DNA of 64,000 bases from the NCBI RefSeq assembly GCF_905171775.1, contig NC_053494.1:52243749-52307748 (forward strand), written 5' to 3'. This DNA comes from Rana temporaria. Its lineage: Eukaryota > Chordata > Amphibia > Anura > Ranidae. The position numbers and the translations under genes are program-made. Shown here in pieces: positions 46,845-57,469 of this stretch. Numbering within the stretch: the stretch's first letter is position 1; each line of letters opens with the position of its first letter. The notes beneath the pieces were generated by a model. That model was not told the origin of the DNA. It was given only the letters and a program-made list of their open reading frames with translations, and ran no database searches.

Positions 46845-47830
46845 GAGTATTTTCTGGGTATTGCAGAGTATTGGCCGGGGTATTGCAAAGTATTGGTCGG
46901 GTTTTGCAGAGTATTGCGCGGGGGGTATTGCAGAGTATTGGTGCGGGGGGTATTGCAGAGTATTGTGCGGGGGTATTGCAGAGTATTGTGCGGGGGTATT
47001 GCAGAGTATTGTGTGGGAGTATTGCAGAGTATTGTGCGGGGGTATTGCAGAGTATTGAGCGTGAGGTATTGCAGAGTATTGTGCGGGGGGTATTGCAGAG
47101 TATTGTGCGGGGGGTATTGCAGAGTATTGTGCAGGGGGTATTACAGAGTATTGTACGAGGGGTATTGCAGAGTATTGTGCGGGGGTATTGCAGAGTATTG
47201 TGCGGGGGGTATTGCAGAGTATTGTGCGGGGGGTATTGCAGAGTATTGCGCAAGGGGTACTGCAGAGTATTGCGCAGGGGGTATTGCAGAGTATTGTGCG
47301 GGGGTACTGCAGAGTATTGCGCAAGGGGTACTGCAGAGTACTGGCAGGGGGTATTGCAGAGTATCGCGTGGGGGTATTGCAGAGTATCGCGCGGGGGTAT
47401 TGCAGAGTATCGCGCGGGGGTATTGCAGAGTATCGCGCGGGGGTATTGCAGAGTATTCCGCGGGGGTATTGCAGAGTATCGCGTGGGGGTATTGCAGAGT
47501 ATTGCGCAGAGTATTGCGCAGGGGGTACTGCAGAGTATTGGGCAGGGGGTACTGCAGAGTATTGGGCAGGGGGTACTGCAGAGTATTGCACGGGGGTATT
47601 GCAGAGTATTGCGCGGGGGTATTGCAGAGTATTGCGCGGGGGTATTGCAGAGTATTGCGCGGGGGTTTTGCAGAGGATTGCGCGGGGGTTTTGCAGAGTA
47701 TTGCGCGGGGTATTGCAGAGTATTGCGCAGGGGGTATTGCAGAGTATTGCGCAGGGGGTATTGCAGAGTATTGCGCAGGGAAGGCAGAGTATTGCAGAGT
47801 ATTGCACAGGGAAGGCAGAGTATTGCAGGG
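46845..47830. repeat. Minisatellite, period about 23 bp, about 42 copies
   Basis: Unit TATTGCAGAGTATTGCGCGG plus GGG, with variants, for about 1 kb directly right of the TTAA element. Both strands lack stops in most frames, giving meaningless open frames of up to 398 codons. Confidence 0.95.
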
Positions 47831-48475
47831 GTTAATGCAGGGATGGCTGAGCAGGGATGGATGGATCTGTGACTGCAATAGTCACAGATCCATCCCACAG
47901 TGCTGCTGCCATCCGCGCTCTCCTCTCACACTGTACCGATTGGTACAGCGAGAGGAGGGAGGAACCGGCATCATCAAATGACACCGGTTTGTTTACCTGT
48001 GATCGCTCCGTCATTGGACGGAGCGATCACGTGGTGAACGGCCGCTATCAGCGGCAATTCACCGTGATCCGTGATGCGCCGGGTCCTCTTTTTCACACAG
48101 GCGGACTCCGTCACTACGGAGTCCGCCTGCTCCCGTCAGCTCAGTGGGAGATCTGTCTCTAGATCTCCGCTGAGCTGACGGATGACAAGCTCCTCTCTGC
48201 TCACTGAGCGGGGAGGGGCTTGTCAGGCACCGCTGTCTCCTATGGAGCGATCTGATGAAAACGGACAGCATGTCCGTTTTCATCAGATCTTACCCAATCC
48301 GATCCGCATGGACGGATGGGGACGGGGCCCCCATACGTCTGTTTTTAGCGGATCGGGTCGGATGTCAGCGCACATGTCTCCGTTGACATCCGACGCTCCA
48401 TAGCGATGCATGGAGTTGCCGTTCAGGTCCGTGACAGACGGACCCGAATGGCCCGTAGTGTGAATGAGGCCTAAG
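47831..48475. repeat. Hairpin-rich repeat
   Basis: Successive inverted repeats: GGATCTGTGACT/AGTCACAGATCC (47,863-47,893), GTGATCGCTCCGTC/GACGGAGCGATCAC (47,999-48,030), GCGGACTCCGT/ACGGAGTCCGC (48,102-48,128), CCGTCAGCTCAG/CTGAGCTGACGG (48,134-48,181), TGATGAAAACGGACA/TGTCCGTTTTCATCA (48,251-48,285). Right edge GTGTGAATGAGGCC is MITE-like. No TSD defined. Confidence 0.7.
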
Positions 48476-48765
48476 TGTCGCAATATGATTACATTTAATG
48501 AAGGTACAACATTTAGCAACTCACATGGTTGATGGATTAAAAGAGGCACATCTAAGTATGCAGGCATCCAGGGTAAAGCGATCCACATAGACCGTCATCC
48601 TCACTGCTGGCTCTCACCGCTATCAGTCTACAATCGTGACCGGGAAGACTACCCTGCAGTGGAGTGATCTGAAAGCGAGGCTTGAACCGCTCATGGAAGT
48701 GATGACATCAATGGCAGTGATGAGGATCGTCTATGTGGACAGCTTTACCGTGGATCCCTGCATAC
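48476..48765. other. Unassigned sequence
   Basis: Short stretch between the hairpin-rich repeat and the Harbinger element; nothing recognised. Confidence 0.4.
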
Positions 48766-49279
48766 TTGGGGCCAGATCCACGTACATCGGCGCATATCTA
48801 GACCGGCGTAACGCATCTCATTTACGTTACGCCGGCTCAATTTAGAGAGGTACCATATCCACAGAGTATTTGCGTCCAAATATGCGCCGGTGTAACGTAA
48901 ATTACGAGGCGTAAGGCGGGGTAATTGAAAGTGGGAAGGACGTGGGCGTGTTCCATTGAAATGAGCCATGACCCCATGCAAATGAAGGGCCGGCCTTCTG
49001 CGCATGCGCATGACGCCGACTATGGTCAGAGCCTCTCTGCGCATGCTCAGAACTCGGCCCGGCGCAATCAGTGAGATAGGAACTAGCCCCGGCGTACTTA
49101 GTGAGATACGCCCAGTGCATAAATAGGCCCAGACATACGCCCTTCCATTGCAAAAGTACATCCATTTGTTTCCCTTCCTGAAGCAAGGTGCTTTTGTTCC
49201 GTTGTCTGTGGCTGTTTGTTGGTTTGTGTCGTGTCGTTGTGGTTTTTGGAGAGTGTCTTTGATCGTGTGTTTTGGAAAG

Positions 49280-50518
49280 ATGAGTGAGAGGAAGAGAAAG
49301 CTGTACTACTCCTTGCGAGAGAAGGAGATTATTGTGAGAGCCATTACCAGATTTGGTAGTTTGCTGCATGGCCCTGAGAGTGCCAACACCACCCCGGCCA
49401 GGAGGAGGCAGATATTGCAGGATATCACAGACGCTGTCAATGCATTGGGGGGTGAGACCCGGACCCGCAATGGGATACAAAAAAAAAAATCTCAGGCGTG
49501 TGGTCCGTGGGAAGCTGGCAAAGATGGTGGCTCATGCCATGGGCACTGGAGGGGGACCACCATGCAATATCAGGCTGACTGCTGAGGAGCGGCTGGTGGC
49601 CCAGTGCTTCCACAGGCAGCAAGTGGAGGGGCTGCCTGGCTTTGACTCCATTGAGGAGGCCGTGAGGACAGGTAAGTGTTTTTTTTTTTTTTCTATCTGG
49701 TGAGTAGCATGTGTGGGGGGGGGGAATATGTGACAAGTGTGTGGATCCTCCAACCTGTGTATGTTTTGTGTCATCCACAGATGTGAAGGAGGGTGCTGGG
49801 CCATCTGGCCAGTCTGCAGCCTCCACCGGACATCAGTCTGAGGAAGACACCCAGGCAAGCCCGGAGTCCTCTGAGGAGGTTGAGGAGGAGGAGGTTGAGG
49901 AGGAGGAGGTTGAGGAGGAGGTGATGTCGGGGAATGATGTCACGCTCCATTTGGAGGAGGCTTCCCCTAGGGCTGGCAGCAGTCAGGCCTCCATCAGGGG
50001 TAGCCCCTCCCACTCCTCCCCCAACAGGGCTTCCCCCAGGGGTCTCCCCTTCTCCCAGGCCACAAGCCTCATCTGGAGCGAGGAAGGCGACCCGCAAGAC
50101 CAGGGGGCTGGCAGAGGTTCTGATGGGAAATCTGCGGAGGGACCAGGCCCTTCAGACCCGCCATCTGGGTCAGGTCACCCAGACTTTGGGCCGGATGGAG
50201 GAGAACCTGGCCTCCATCAGGGAGTCAGTTCAGGACATGGGCTGCAACTCCTTGGCAATAATAAACTGCTGCAATGACCTGCAGACTGCCACAGCAGGCG
50301 TGGGTCAGGAGGTGCGTGCCCTGACCCAGGCTGTCCAGGCCAATATGGCAGCCCTCAATGTGGGCCTCACACGGATCGCCCAGGCCTTGGAGGGCAGGCC
50401 GCCAGGTGGGCAGAGACCAGGGGATGCTCCTCCTTCCCCTGATTCCCCCCCCCATGAGTCTCCCCTGAGGGGCCGTGGCCGTGGCCGGCCCAGGCGTGGG
50501 TCACGTCAGCGGCGTTAA
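49280..50518 (+). pseudogene. Harbinger Myb/SANT-like DNA-binding protein, frameshifted
   Basis: Starts MSERKRKLYYSLREKEIIVR. Exon 1 runs to the donor ACAG/GTAAGTG at 49671; exon 2 starts at 49781 after TCATCCACAG. The expected third-helix tryptophan segment is lost at an 11-A run (49,479-49,489), where the frame must change to read LRRVVRGKLAKMV. A second frame change is needed between about 49,950 and 50,090 to reach RKTRGLAEVLMGNLRRDQ and the stop at 50518. Exon 2 has a poly-Glu stretch (EEVEEEEVEEEEVEEE), Ser/Pro-rich linkers, a predicted coiled coil and a basic RGRGRGRPRRGSRQRR tail. Normally this protein binds DNA and assists the transposase in the nucleus. It converges with the transposase gene. 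Confidence 0.85.
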
Positions 50519-50887
50519 GTTTTTCTCTTTTTTTGTTTTCAGTGTTTTATTTTTTTTTATAATTTTTTTACTGTGATTATGATTTGTTTTATGTTTGTGA
50601 ATGATGTATGATTGTGGGAGTGACATTCCTGCCGGAAAAGGGGTGTCACCCTCAGTTGTGGTGGAGAAGGGATTGCCAGGACCAGGGAGAAGTGATCCCC
50701 AGGTCCGTGTGAATGGTGTATGAATGTATAGTGACATAATTGGAGCCTTGGCGTGGCGTTGTTGCTCCCAAGTCCTGCATGGTGGGCTTGTGCTAATCCA
50801 ATTTGATGAGGATGTGGTGTGTCTGTGCTAGGGACCACAGTGGTGTGCATGCGTGCATTCTCATTGTGCCATGATTAATGTGTGGGT
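50519..50887. other. Convergent intergenic spacer of the Harbinger element
   Basis: Between the two stop codons; T-rich at 50,520-50,575, no other feature seen. Confidence 0.6.
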
Positions 50888-52023
50888 TTAACGTGCAAAG
50901 ATGCCTAATGCGAGCTGTCTCCTGGCTGCTCTTCCCTCAGAAGACGGGGGACCCTCGGTCAGGGGGGGATTGTCGGGTTCGGGGGTCAGGTCATCACGTA
51001 TGTCAATCTCCAGGGCCCTTCTCACGGCGAAGTTGTGCAGCATGCAACATGCCCCGATGATCTGGCACACAAAGTTTGGGGAATACAACAGGGTACCCCC
51101 AGACTTATTCAGGCATCGGAAACGGGACTTTGGGGGTTCCGGAATGGAGTCATGAGATGGGGTCCAAGTGCATATGCAGAGTCACCTAGAAGGGAAAAGA
51201 CAGGAGGATGTTAGTCATGCATGTGCCCCTCGTGATGTCTGCATCATGGGGGGGGGGGCAGACATGCCTGACACCCATGTCACTCACCAACCAGCCATCT
51301 GTCCCCATACATGTTCTGTTCAAATTCCATTGGGATGGGGCTCTGACGATATATGTAGCTGTCGTGGCTGGATCCTGGGTGTTTGGCACGGACGTGCCAT
51401 ATGAGGCATTGGGCATCGACTATCACCTGTACGTTGATGGAATGCCAATGCTTCCGATTGCCGTATAGGTGCTCTGTCTCACGGGGGGGCTGTAGTGCCA
51501 CATGTGTGCAATCAATGGCCCCCACAGTGCGTGGGAATCTGGCAATTCTGTAGAAATCACGCATTGGCTTCACCCGCAGGTCCTCCTGGGTGGGTCTGAT
51601 GATTTGGTTGGCCATGCGTCTGAGGATTGCGGGGATAACCCAGTGCACACATCTGCTAATGGAGGATTGTGCCATCCCAGCCACGGCTCCACTTGTACGC
51701 TGAAAAGAGCCACTGGCAAGGAAATGGAGTGTTGCCAGGACCTTGACCAGTGGCTGCACTGCATGTGAGCGGTGTGTTGGGCTGGTGATGTCATCCTGCA
51801 GGGTTGTGGTTAATTCCAGAATGGCATGAGGGGTGAATCTAAAGATGCGATACACCTCAGAATCACACATGCCAAAGACGTCTATGCGTGTGGGGTATAT
51901 CCTCTCCTGTGCCCTCCTCCTCCTCCTCCGTTCCCTCCTTCTTCTGCGCGCATCTAAAGCCAGTAGTATAGCTATGACCATGGATGCCCCTGGCATGTTG
52001 GCATACAGATTGTTGTCCTGCAA
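50888..52023 (-). pseudogene. Harbinger DDE transposase, catalytic E region deleted
   Basis: Exon 1 (52023-51288) reads 245 codons and ends at donor GGTTG/GTGAGT. Exon 2 begins at 51185 after CCCTTCTAG and continues GDSAYALGPHLMTPFRNP. The first D is in VGAIDCTHVALQPP (residue 171) and the second in VIVDAQCLIWHV (residue 203), followed by HPGSSHDS. The block that normally holds the third acidic residue (ERTFG..K.RF) is absent: FRNP at about 51,136 runs straight into the codons for KSRFRCLNKSGG in another frame, followed by CQIIGACCMLHNF and the C-terminus to the stop at 50888. An N-terminal RRRRRERRRRRR run is a likely nuclear signal. The enzyme would cut at the terminal repeats; this copy cannot. 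Confidence 0.92.
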
Positions 52024-52392
52024 GTGTGGCTGCTCAGCTCGTACCTAACGGTGTTGCTTTAGCTGACCTGCACACGTCTGGTGCAAAGTTAAAGCTGCTT
52101 TTATAAGGGGTAACTTTAGACCGGACGTACAGTTGATGCGCACAGCGCGTAGCCTGCGCCGGTCAAACGTACTTTTGTGGATCGCTGTATCTCCCTCATT
52201 TGCATATTTGCATAGCAAAACAATGGTGCGTCTAGCGTATTTTTGCACCCACGATGCGCCGGTGTAATCTTTTTACGTCGGTCGGAAAAATCTGGTTTTC
52301 AGGCGTATCTCGTTTTGGGGATACGGCGCACAGATACACCGGCACATATTTACACTTACGTCGGCGTAAGTGCTTTGTGGATCTGGCCCTTA

Positions 52393-53097
52393 GTAACTGT
52401 AATGGGGATCTCCATCACACCTCAACTTGAGAGAGGTGAGGTTTAATTCCGTTGCTGGTATCTAGACCATTCAGGAAACAGTGTTTGGTGTGGAGGTGTG
52501 TAAGGATTTCAGAGTTTGGAAATGATGCTGCAGAGTAGAAAAATATGTCACTTTGCTTGTTGTAAGAAAATGACAGCAGCAACCCAACAGCTGAAAGCAC
52601 CCAGAAAATCAAGGTCCAGAGGGAACAAAAGATTTTTAAGGAAGGAGAGTAATGATAAATGTAGGGAAAAAGATCTCTCAAGTATTTTATCTTACCCCAT
52701 ACTATGATGGAGTGACACATGGCTGGGTTTTACAATGTCAATCTAGCCTTGGGAAGAAACCAAAGCAGATTATTCCCAGAGGGTGTTATCCAATGTAGCA
52801 TGACATTTAGTAAAAGTAGCTAGCTGTGCTGCCACTGCCATTGCCTTTTACCTTTCAAAATGATTCACTGGCGCTGATTCCAGCTCCAAGAGAAAGCAAG
52901 TCATGGTGGGAGGGTTTCAGCAACACATTTTCCTGTGACATGCAAGCGTCTACAGAGATGAAAACACCCATGATATTCCTTCTCTAGCTTATGTGCAAAC
53001 CAAGTGCTGTCAATCATAGACAGCAGGCAAGGCTAGATAGTGCCAACCACTGATTGACAAGCTAGAGAATCTGCTTGAATCAGAAGAGACAACAGTC
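52393..53097. other. Unassigned sequence
   Basis: No gene or repeat recognised. Confidence 0.5.
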
Positions 53098-53100
53098 TTA

Positions 53101-53514
53101 TGCCGCGTACACACGATCGGAATTTTCGATGTAAAAAGTCTGATGGACCTTTTTCATCGGAAATTACGATTGTGTGTGGGCCCCATCGGACTTTTTTCCA
53201 TCGGTGTTAAGAAATAGAACATTTTTTATTCTTTACTGATGGAAAAAAAAACAAAAGGAAATTCTTATCGTGTGTGCGGAACTCCGACAGAAAAAACCCA
53301 TGCATACTCAGATTCAAGTCGAAGCATGCTCGGAAGCATTGAACTTAATTTTTCTCGGCTCGTCGTAGTGTTTTACGGCACCGCGTTTTGGACAGTCAGA
53401 AATTAGTCTGACAGTGTGTATGCAAAACTGATGGAAGTCAGCTTCATTGGAATTCCGGCGGAAAATTCCATTGGATTTAATTTCATCAGAAATTCCGATC
53501 GTGTGTACGCGGCA
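53101..53514. mobile_element. MITE with TGCCGCGTACACACGATCGG ends
   Basis: TGCCGCGTACACACGATCGG and its exact inverted partner CCGATCGTGTGTACGCGGCA, flanked by TTA (53098-53100 and 53515-53517). 414 bp; the TTA duplication is Harbinger-like. No coding region. Confidence 0.93.
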
Positions 53515-53517
53515 TTA

Positions 53518-54269
53518 GTCTACCCCCTAATATGTAATGTCACAATAACCCGCTGTTGTCCAAGTGGGTGCAGCATACACAAAAGCAACAACTCTACCCT
53601 GATTTTAAAAGCATTTTTGCAGTGTTGTGATCCAACTAAAGGAAGTTGGAGACTACTGATTTTGCTGGACGGATCAACAGTTAATTAGTAAACAATATGA
53701 ATGAATATTGAGACAGCACTTGCTCAACCATAAACTGATGGATTGTACCACAACTGCTATAGTCAATACTGTGCAATACCACTATGAATGTGTAACCAAT
53801 CAATGTTCCAAAATGCTATAAAGTGACAAGTATAGAAACATAGTGCAAAAAATGTATTTATGTGCAATAAAGTGCTTCATTCTCTGTCCACAGGATGTTT
53901 CCAGTGTATCCCATAATACCATTAACACATTAGTTGCATGGCACGAGTGTTTTATTTTATTTTTTATTTTATTTTTATTTTTATTTTATTTTATTAAATT
54001 ATTAGACAATGCTTGGGACTATGGGCAAACTAATGGAGCACAAATATAAAGGTTTGTAGCTTTTTATTGTTTGCCGATAGTTCTATTGTGGTCATAGGAA
54101 AATATATCATGACATCTTGACATCATTATGACAATTAGGGATGAGTTGAGAATTTGGTCCAAACCTAAGTTCAGTGCGTACTTCAACTGTTTAGACTGGA
54201 TGAGAACTTTAGGGACATTCATCAGGGGGTTAGTCAAATGTCCCATAATGCACTGCAAAAACTGTCATT
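53518..54269. other. Unassigned sequence with (TTTTA)n tract
   Basis: TTTTA-type pentamers at about 53,949-53,998; otherwise nothing recognised. Confidence 0.5.
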
Positions 54270-54277
54270 GTCCAGAG

Positions 54278-54462
54278 CAGTGTTTCTCAACTCCTGTCCT
54301 CAAGGCGCCCCAACAGGTCATGTTTTCAGGCTTTCCATTATTTTGCACAGGTGATTTGGTCAGTTTCACTGCCTTAGTAATTACCACAGCCGTTTCATCT
54401 GAGGGAAATCCTGAAATCATGACCTGTTGGAGCGCCTTGAGGACTGGAGTTGAGAAACATAG
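54278..54462. mobile_element. Short hAT MITE (185 bp)
   Basis: CAGTGTTTCTCAACTCCTGT with long inverted partner GGACTGGAGTTGAGAAACA; right terminus CATAG is mutated from the expected CACTG. Perfect 8-bp TSD GTCCAGAG (54270-54277 and 54463-54470). Confidence 0.93.
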
Positions 54463-54677
54463 GTCCAGAGTCTTCAAAGAAATTCACATTTCAATGCAAG
54501 CTTCCTTTACTTTGTAAATAATACATTGGGGACATCTCAAAAAAATCAGATGAGGGTCTGGTATGCATTTTGGGGGGCCTACATTGCATTTTCAAATTAT
54601 AGGTAGCTTGCAGGTAAAAGTCAATTTACCTTTTTTTTCTATATGTCACTTTAGCTATTCAATAAAAAAAATTACAT

Positions 54678-55050
54678 GGAGCCCCCACCCCCTCAAAAAA
54701 TAATAATACCAGGCCCTTTGGTGTCCCCCTAAAATCTATACCAGACTTTAAATCTGGTGACAATTTTATGGCAAATCCCAGCATTAATAAAATGGTGTGG
54801 GGTCTTCCCCAAATACGTACCAGACTCTTAATCCAAGCACACATACTGGCAGGCCAGGAAAGGTGGCCCAAGACCCTTTTCCCCATGACTCTGGTCTGAT
54901 GGTTGTGGGTGGGCAGGAGGGAACTATGAGAATCTGGAAGCCCCCTTTAACACAGATATTTTCCCTCCCCATGTGAATGAGTAAGGGGTTATCCTACTCA
55001 TTCACAAACTATAAATAAACCAACACAAGTTTTCAACGAAAGAGCATTAT
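54678..55050. repeat. Degraded single-arm relative of the giant palindromes
   Basis: In order: ATACCAGGCCCTTTGGTGTC, TCTATACCAGACT, CCAAGCACACATACTGGCAG with GCCAGGAAAGG, GAGAATCTGGAAGCCCCCTT, and GTGAATGAGTAAGGGGTTAT with TACTCATTCAC, then ATAAACCAACACAAG. These follow the left arm of palindrome 2 from about 58,705 to 59,190 with many changes. No inverted second arm is present. Confidence 0.7.
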
Positions 55051-55793
55051 TGTAAATCAAGCATCAATCACAACAAACGTTATTCGCTGATTGTTGCCAA
55101 ATATGGACATGGCCAGGGCAGGACTTAGGGTGGTGGGGGCCCCTGGGCTTGAGTTTTGAAGGGGCCCCCTGGAGCCGAGAATTGGGGGGGGATCGAAGAT
55201 GTTGAGAGGGGGGATCATAGTTGTTGGGGGGGTGCGCATTAAAGTTGTTGAGCGGGGGGCGCATTAAAGTTGTTGAGCGGGGGGGTGCGCATTACAGTTG
55301 TTGAGCGGGGGGGTGCCTCTCACCTGTGCACGGAATGTGTCGGCTCTCTTCCCTTCAGCAGACATCCACACACCACTCCGGTTCCTCCTAGAGGTGGTTT
55401 TGCAGTTGTTGAGCGGGGGGGAGTGCCTCTCACCTGTGCCGACAACCGGGGCCACAGACTGTCATTAGCCCGGCTGTCGGCTTTCTTCCCTTCAGCAGCC
55501 ACAGTCCTCCACACACCGCTCCGGTTCCTTCTGCTTCCGTGCTGCCTCCTCCTGCAGTGCAGGAAAATTAACCCTTTTGCGGGACGAAGCTGTCTGTGCG
55601 GGAAAGTCCCGCAGAATCCGTGCGTGTTGGGAGGTATGCGCAGGGCCGCCATCAGGAATTTTGGGGCCCCTTACACAGCTTAAGGCATGGGCCCCCTGGA
55701 GCAGAGAACCAGGGGGGGGTTGTTGCCGCCTGAAATTGAGAAATGGGGGGCTGCCGCAAATTGAGAAGCGGGGGGGGGGAAGAAGAAATAAAG

Positions 55794-55796
<3 letters not shown>

Positions 55797-55833
<37 letters not shown>
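55797..55833. repeat. (TA)n microsatellite
   Basis: Pure TA dinucleotides inside the hAT element. Confidence 0.95.
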
Positions 55834-55838
<5 letters not shown>

Positions 55839-56070
55839 TAAAAAAAGGAGGTTGCCATCCGGGGCCCTGGAGACCTCTGGGCCTTTTAATAAAAAATAAA
55901 AAAATATAAACAAAAATAAAAAAAATAAACATTTATTAAAAAAAAAAAGGGGGGGTTGCCACATAGGGCCCTGGGGACCTCTGAGCCCTTTAATAAAAAA
56001 CAAATATATAAAAAAAAAAATATATAAAAAAAAGGGGGGGGGGTTGCCATCTGGGGGCCCTGGAGACCTC

Positions 56071-56131
<61 letters not shown>
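56071..56131. repeat. (TAA)n then (TA)n compound microsatellite
   Basis: About eleven AAT triplets followed by TA dinucleotides. Confidence 0.95.
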
Positions 56132-56136
<5 letters not shown>

Positions 56137-56187
56137 AAAAACTTTTTTAGGGGAACTCCGGACCCCTAAAAAAAATTTTTTTTTTAA

Positions 56188-57157
56188 CCACTTGCCGACC
56201 GCGCACCGTCGTTATACGTCCACAAGGTGGCTCTGCTGGGCGAGAGCACGTAATATGACGTCCTCTCTCCCAGCCGCCACTAGGGGCACGCGCCCCCCGC
56301 TCGCCCCCGACTCCCGTGCGTGTGCCCGGCGGGCGCGATCGCCGCCGGGCACACGCGATCTCTCGTTACAGAGCGGGGACCGGGAGCTGTGTGTGTAAAC
56401 ACACAGCTCCCGGTCCTGTCAGCAGGGGAAATGCTGATCTTCGGTTCATACAATGTATGAACCGAGGATCAGTGTTTCCCCTAGTGAGGCCACCCCCCCC
56501 CACAGTAAGAACACACCCAGGCATACTTAAACCCTTCACCCCCCCCTAGTGTTAACCCCTTCACTGCCAGTGGCATTTTTATAGTAATCCAATGCATTTT
56601 TATAGCACTGATCGCTATAAAAATGCCAATGGTCCCAAAAATGTGTCAAAAGTGTCCGAAGTGTCCGCCATAATGTCGCAATACCGAAAAAAAAATCGCT
56701 GATCGCCGCCATTACTAGTAAAAAAAAATATAATAAAAATGACATAAAAATACCCCCTATTTTGTAAACGCTATAACTTTTGCGCAAACCAATCAATAAA
56801 CGCTTATTGCGATTTTTTTTTACGAAAAATATGTAGAAGAAAACGTATCGGCCTAAACTGAGGAAAAAAAAAGTTTTTTTATATATTTTTGGGGGATATT
56901 TATTATAGCAAAATGTAAAAAATATTCATTTTTTTCAAAATTGGCTCTCTATTTTTGTTTATAGCGCAAAAACTAAAAACCGCAGAGGTGATCAAATACC
57001 ACCAAAAGTAAGCTCTATTTGTGGGGAAAAAAAGGACGCCAATTTTGTTTGGGAGCCACGTCGCACGACCGCGCAATTGTCTGTTAAAGCTACGCAGTCC
57101 CGAATCGCAAAAAGTACTCTGGTCTTTGGGCAGCAATATGGTCCGGGGGGTAAGTGG
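56188..57157 (+). mobile_element. TTAA-type DNA transposon (subfamily A), reference copy
   Basis: TTAA at 56184-56187 and 57158-57161; ends CCACTTGCCGACCGCGCACC and GGTCCGGGGGGTAAGTGG. Hairpin GGAGCTGTGTGTGTAAACAC/ACAGCTCC, the CTAGTGTTAACCCCTTCACT segment, ATAACTTTTGCGCAAACCAA and GAGGTGATCAAATACCACCA are landmarks for the family. 970 bp, no coding region. Inserted in the hAT element. Confidence 0.9.
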
Positions 57158-57469
57158 TTAAAGGGGGCCCCCTATTGGGTGGGGCTCGTGGGCTTGAGCC
57201 CAGTCAAGCCTAATGGTAAGTCCGGCCCTGGACATGGCTATAGTTGATCTATTACCATATTTGGTAAGTGATGTCACCACCACCCCACTATCTTTTTTTA
57301 ATGTGGCCTGTAAAAAAGGAAGTCAATGATAATATTTGTGTATGCAATCTGCTTACTCTCTCCATCAGACATTTCTGCCTATTATATTAAAGGCTTGAAA
57401 AGTGTTATGAAATTCTGTTCAATGCTTGTTTTCAATTGTACACAACTGAGTACAGTAAAAAAATTTTAG

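Larger units (their letters stand above)
48769..52389. mobile_element. PIF/Harbinger transposon with both genes, decayed
   Basis: Ends GGGCCAGATCCACGTA and TTTGTGGATCTGGCCC, with TTG and TTA as a 3-bp TSD with one change. It carries a Myb-like gene (plus) and a DDE transposase gene (minus) that converge. The ends match the internal MITE at 6,522 and are close to the GGGCCAGATTCAC MITEs, so this is the class of element that would have mobilised them. Both genes are broken. Confidence 0.92.
55114..57230. mobile_element. hAT element, 2.1 kb, non-autonomous, with nested TTAA element
   Basis: Ends CAGGGCAGGACTTAGGG and GGTAAGTCCGGCCCTG, perfect 8-bp TSD GACATGGC (55106-55113 and 57231-57238). Interior: repeated GGTGCGCATTAAAGTTGTTG units (55,180-55,320), repeated GGGGGTTGCCATCTGGGGCCCTGGAGACCTCTG units (55,840-56,070), AT and TAA microsatellites, and a TTAA element. 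No transposase. Confidence 0.93.

Noticed and set aside
46702..47981. Open frames of 245-398 codons on both strands
   Set aside because: They are the 23-bp minisatellite read in several frames; no domain and no codon signal.
49148..49585. Host protein-coding exon
   Set aside because: It lies inside Harbinger ends and matches the Myb-like accessory gene.
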